Shown: piece after piece, positions 40,465-41,976 of the stretch
Layout: each line of letters opens with the position of its first letter
Numbering within the stretch: position 1 is the stretch's first letter
Assembly: GCA_946887105.1 (NCBI GenBank)
Contig: CAMPKJ010000011.1
Coordinates: forward strand, 1-41,976
DNA: 41,976 bases
Source: an uncultured Acidobacteriota bacterium
Lineage (GTDB): Bacteria; Acidobacteriota; Thermoanaerobaculia; Gp7-AA8
Direction: 5' to 3'
The notes under the pieces: generated by a model
What the model saw: the letters and a program-made list of their open reading frames with translations, nothing else
Database searches by the model: none
What the model was told of the DNA's origin: nothing
Translations under genes and position numbers: made by a program

Positions 40465-41976
40465 TCAGTTCCTCGGAGTTCGTGGTTCCTCGGAGTCCCT
40501 CGGAGTGGAGCCGCTCCCCGAGGAACTCCGAGGAACTCCGCGGGACCGAGGAACTCGTCGATTGACGACACCGATCAGTACCACGGCGCACGCCATCCAC
40601 GCAAACCAATCGCCGAAACGGACGTACGGCGTGATGGTCTTCCGCTCCTGGAACTTCGCGTAGATGATCCCGTCGCGACCCATCGGGATCGATTCGAGCA
40701 TGCGGCCGGTGGGATCGACGAACGCGGAGATGCCGGTCGTGGCGGCGCGGAGCAGATAGCGGTCGTCTTCGATCGCGCGCAGACGGGCCTGCGCGAGGTG
40801 CTGCGCCGGCGCGGACGTGCCGTCGTACCACGCGTCGTTGGTGATGGTCACGATCACGCTCGCGCCGTTGCGCACCTGCGTGCGCGTGATCTGCGGATAG
40901 ACGATCTCGTAGCAGATGGCTGGGCCGTACGCGAGCTTTCCGGCGAGCGGGTTTTCGTTCGTGCCGAACTCGAACTCCCCCACCGCGCGCACGAGCTTCT
41001 CCGCGAAGAACAGCACCCGCCGCATCGGCACGTATTCGCCGAACGGCACCAGACGGATCTTGTCGTAATGGCCGATGGTCGTGCCGTTGCTGACCAGGAA
41101 CGCCGAGTTCCACAAACGGTTCGGCCGCGCCGGGTCGGTCGCCACCGAGCCGAGGATGATGTCGATGCCGTGACGCTGCGAAAGCTCTTCGATCGAGGCA
41201 CGGAAGAAGTCGGTCTCCGTATACGAGAGCGGTACCGTCGACTCCGGCCAGATCACGATCTTCGCGCCGTTGCGCGCCGCGTCTTCCGTCATGGCCATCA
41301 TGCGCTGGTAGATGGTGATGACGTTCGACTCGTCCCAGCGCATCTGCTGGGTGATGTTCGGCTGCAGCAACGCGGCGGTGACCGGTGCGGAGGCGTTGGG
41401 ACGCGCGTTGAGCTTCGACGCCACGAGCCCCGTTCCCCACCACACCAGCATCACGATGCCGAGCGAGCCCACCACGAACACGCGCGCGAAGCCGGGAGGA
41501 CGCTGCGTGATCCACCACGCCGCCACGGTCGCCGGATACAGGACCAGCGCACCGACGAGATATGGTCCGGCGAAGCGATCGATCTGGATGAGGCTCGCGT
41601 AGTCGACCAGCGCCGTCGCGACGAGGTTCCACGGAAAGCCGGACAACAGGTACGTGCGCGCGTATTCGATCGCAGCCCACGTCAGAGGCACAAGCAGCCA
41701 CGGCAGAAACGTCTTGCCCAGCCGGAGCCGGTGCACGAGTGCCGCGAACAGCGCGCCGTACAGCCCGAGATAGAGCGACATGGCGATGAAGATCGCCACG
41801 CCGGCCGCGTATGGCAGTCCGCCGTAATGCGACATCACCCGGATCACCCACGGCACCATCACCAGCCACGACGTCGTGTGCGCGGCCCAGCCGAGGAGGA
41901 AGGCGTGACGCGTGCGCGCGCGGCGCACGATCGCAACCAGCAGCGGCGCGAGCGCCACGAACGCCAGCCATCCCTG
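40465..41976 (-). CDS. lnt: Apolipoprotein N-acyltransferase (N-terminus beyond window)
   Basis: The frame is open to the window edge; 503 residues are visible. A membrane domain of several helices leads to a nitrilase-like domain with the triad: Glu in WPESTVP, Lys in YDKIRLVPFGEYVP and Cys in ICYEIVYP. Lnt adds the third acyl chain to lipoproteins at the periplasmic face of the inner membrane. One helix (FAWMACAVVLIGVV) follows. The last ~30 residues, Arg/Pro/Ser-rich after VVNRR, are encoded by the hairpin element at 40468-40556 and are not part of the family. The stop codon is 8 bp before prfB. The real start lies outside. Confidence 0.92.
   Translation of the reverse strand, partial: QGWLAFVALAPLLVAIVRRARTRHAFLLGWAAHTTSWLVMVPWVIRVMSHYGGLPYAAGVAIFIAMSLYLGLYGALFAALVHRLRLGKTFLPWLLVPLTWAAIEYARTYLLSGFPWNLVATALVDYASLIQIDRFAGPYLVGALVLYPATVAAWWITQRPPGFARVFVVGSLGIVMLVWWGTGLVASKLNARPNASAPVTAALLQPNITQQMRWDESNVITIYQRMMAMTEDAARNGAKIVIWPESTVPLSYTETDFFRASIEELSQRHGIDIILGSVATDPARPNRLWNSAFLVSNGTTIGHYDKIRLVPFGEYVPMRRVLFFAEKLVRAVGEFEFGTNENPLAGKLAYGPAICYEIVYPQITRTQVRNGASVIVTITNDAWYDGTSAPAQHLAQARLRAIEDDRYLLRAATTGISAFVDPTGRMLESIPMGRDGIIYAKFQERKTITPYVRFGDWFAWMACAVVLIGVVNRRVPRSRGVPRSSSGSGSTPRDSEEPRTPRN
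40468..40556. repeat. Word-repeat hairpin, family 1 (copy j), codes for the end of lnt
   Basis: Left arm of GTTCCTCGGA/GTCCCTCGGA words, loop near GTGGAGCCGCTCC, right arm of complementary words ending in GAGGAACTC at 40556. On the minus strand it is read as the C-terminal ~30 codons of lnt; the stop codon (40465-40467) follows at 0 bp. prfB starts 11 bp further on. Confidence 0.86.

Noticed and set aside
741..40556. Word repeats as a CRISPR array
   Set aside because: Units are 7-10 nt with no unique spacers, palindromic as a whole, and no cas genes are nearby.
741..40556. Word-repeat hairpins as ordinary intrinsic terminators
   Set aside because: No T-tract follows, and one lies inside a gene; the only classical terminator is at 3209-3240.
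40386..40571. Separate 61-residue protein upstream of prfB
   Set aside because: Its last 23 residues are the N-terminus of RF2 read before the frameshift; the first part is the hairpin element.

Overview
The window (about 42 kb, visibly GC-rich) reads as a chromosomal segment of a Gram-negative bacterium. Lipid A and lipoprotein genes (an LpxL/HtrB-type acyltransferase, a KdsC-type phosphatase, apolipoprotein N-acyltransferase), periplasmic proteases and a beta-barrel protein imply an outer membrane. A Ser/Thr kinase with TPRs, paired M16 proteases, CheB-CheR fusions and many lone enzymes suggest Acidobacteriota or a related lineage; this is inference, since no marker gene places it firmly. 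I saw no rRNA, tRNA, phage, transposase or CRISPR array.

Layout. 1-3.2 kb: a radical SAM enzyme (cut by the window edge) and two divergent family-2 glycosyltransferases, closed by a clear intrinsic terminator. 3.2-6.6 kb: a kinase-TPR protein with a small downstream partner, divergent from a lone receiver protein. 6.6-10.2 kb: an alpha/beta hydrolase, ychF, glucokinase and a divergent XRE regulator with a 19-bp palindrome in front of it. 10.2-14.4 kb: signalling block with a CheB-CheR-PAS protein, a divergent receiver-less CheB, a small coiled-coil protein and a second lone receiver. 14.5-17.7 kb: a tight four-gene cassette (AhpD-like protein, flavoprotein, radical SAM/SPASM enzyme, calcineurin-like protein with a degenerate metal site). 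17.8-22.2 kb: a cyanophycin module (cyanophycin synthetase, isoaspartyl dipeptidase, convergent cyanophycinase). 22.3-26.4 kb: a flavodoxin-like protein, small proteins, an eIF1/SUI1 homologue, a TrmN6-like methyltransferase, an FAD protein and a DUF1801 protein. 26.4-30 kb: an active/inactive M16 protease pair. 30-36.3 kb: a Cys-rich miniprotein, kdsC-like and lpxL-like genes, a secreted NTF2-hydrolase fusion, proline dehydrogenase, comF, an outer-membrane barrel and a CBS protein. 36.3-42 kb: a DsbA-like thioredoxin protein, then a minus-strand operon lnt-prfB-glycosyltransferase-small protein-NUDIX. prfB carries the classical +1 frameshift.

The most unusual signal is not a gene. Ten long hairpin elements (about 70-110 bp) are scattered through the window. 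Each is built from a short word repeated in tandem, a loop, and the reverse-complement words. Four word families (7, 7, 8 and 10 nt) share this architecture. Nine of the ten abut a stop codon within 0-8 bp; in one case the element exactly fills the gap between two convergent stop codons. The tenth sits in frame inside comF between its two zinc knuckles, and one supplies the last ~30 codons of lnt. They look like a dispersed 3'-end element system, perhaps for mRNA end formation or protection, and seem able to move.
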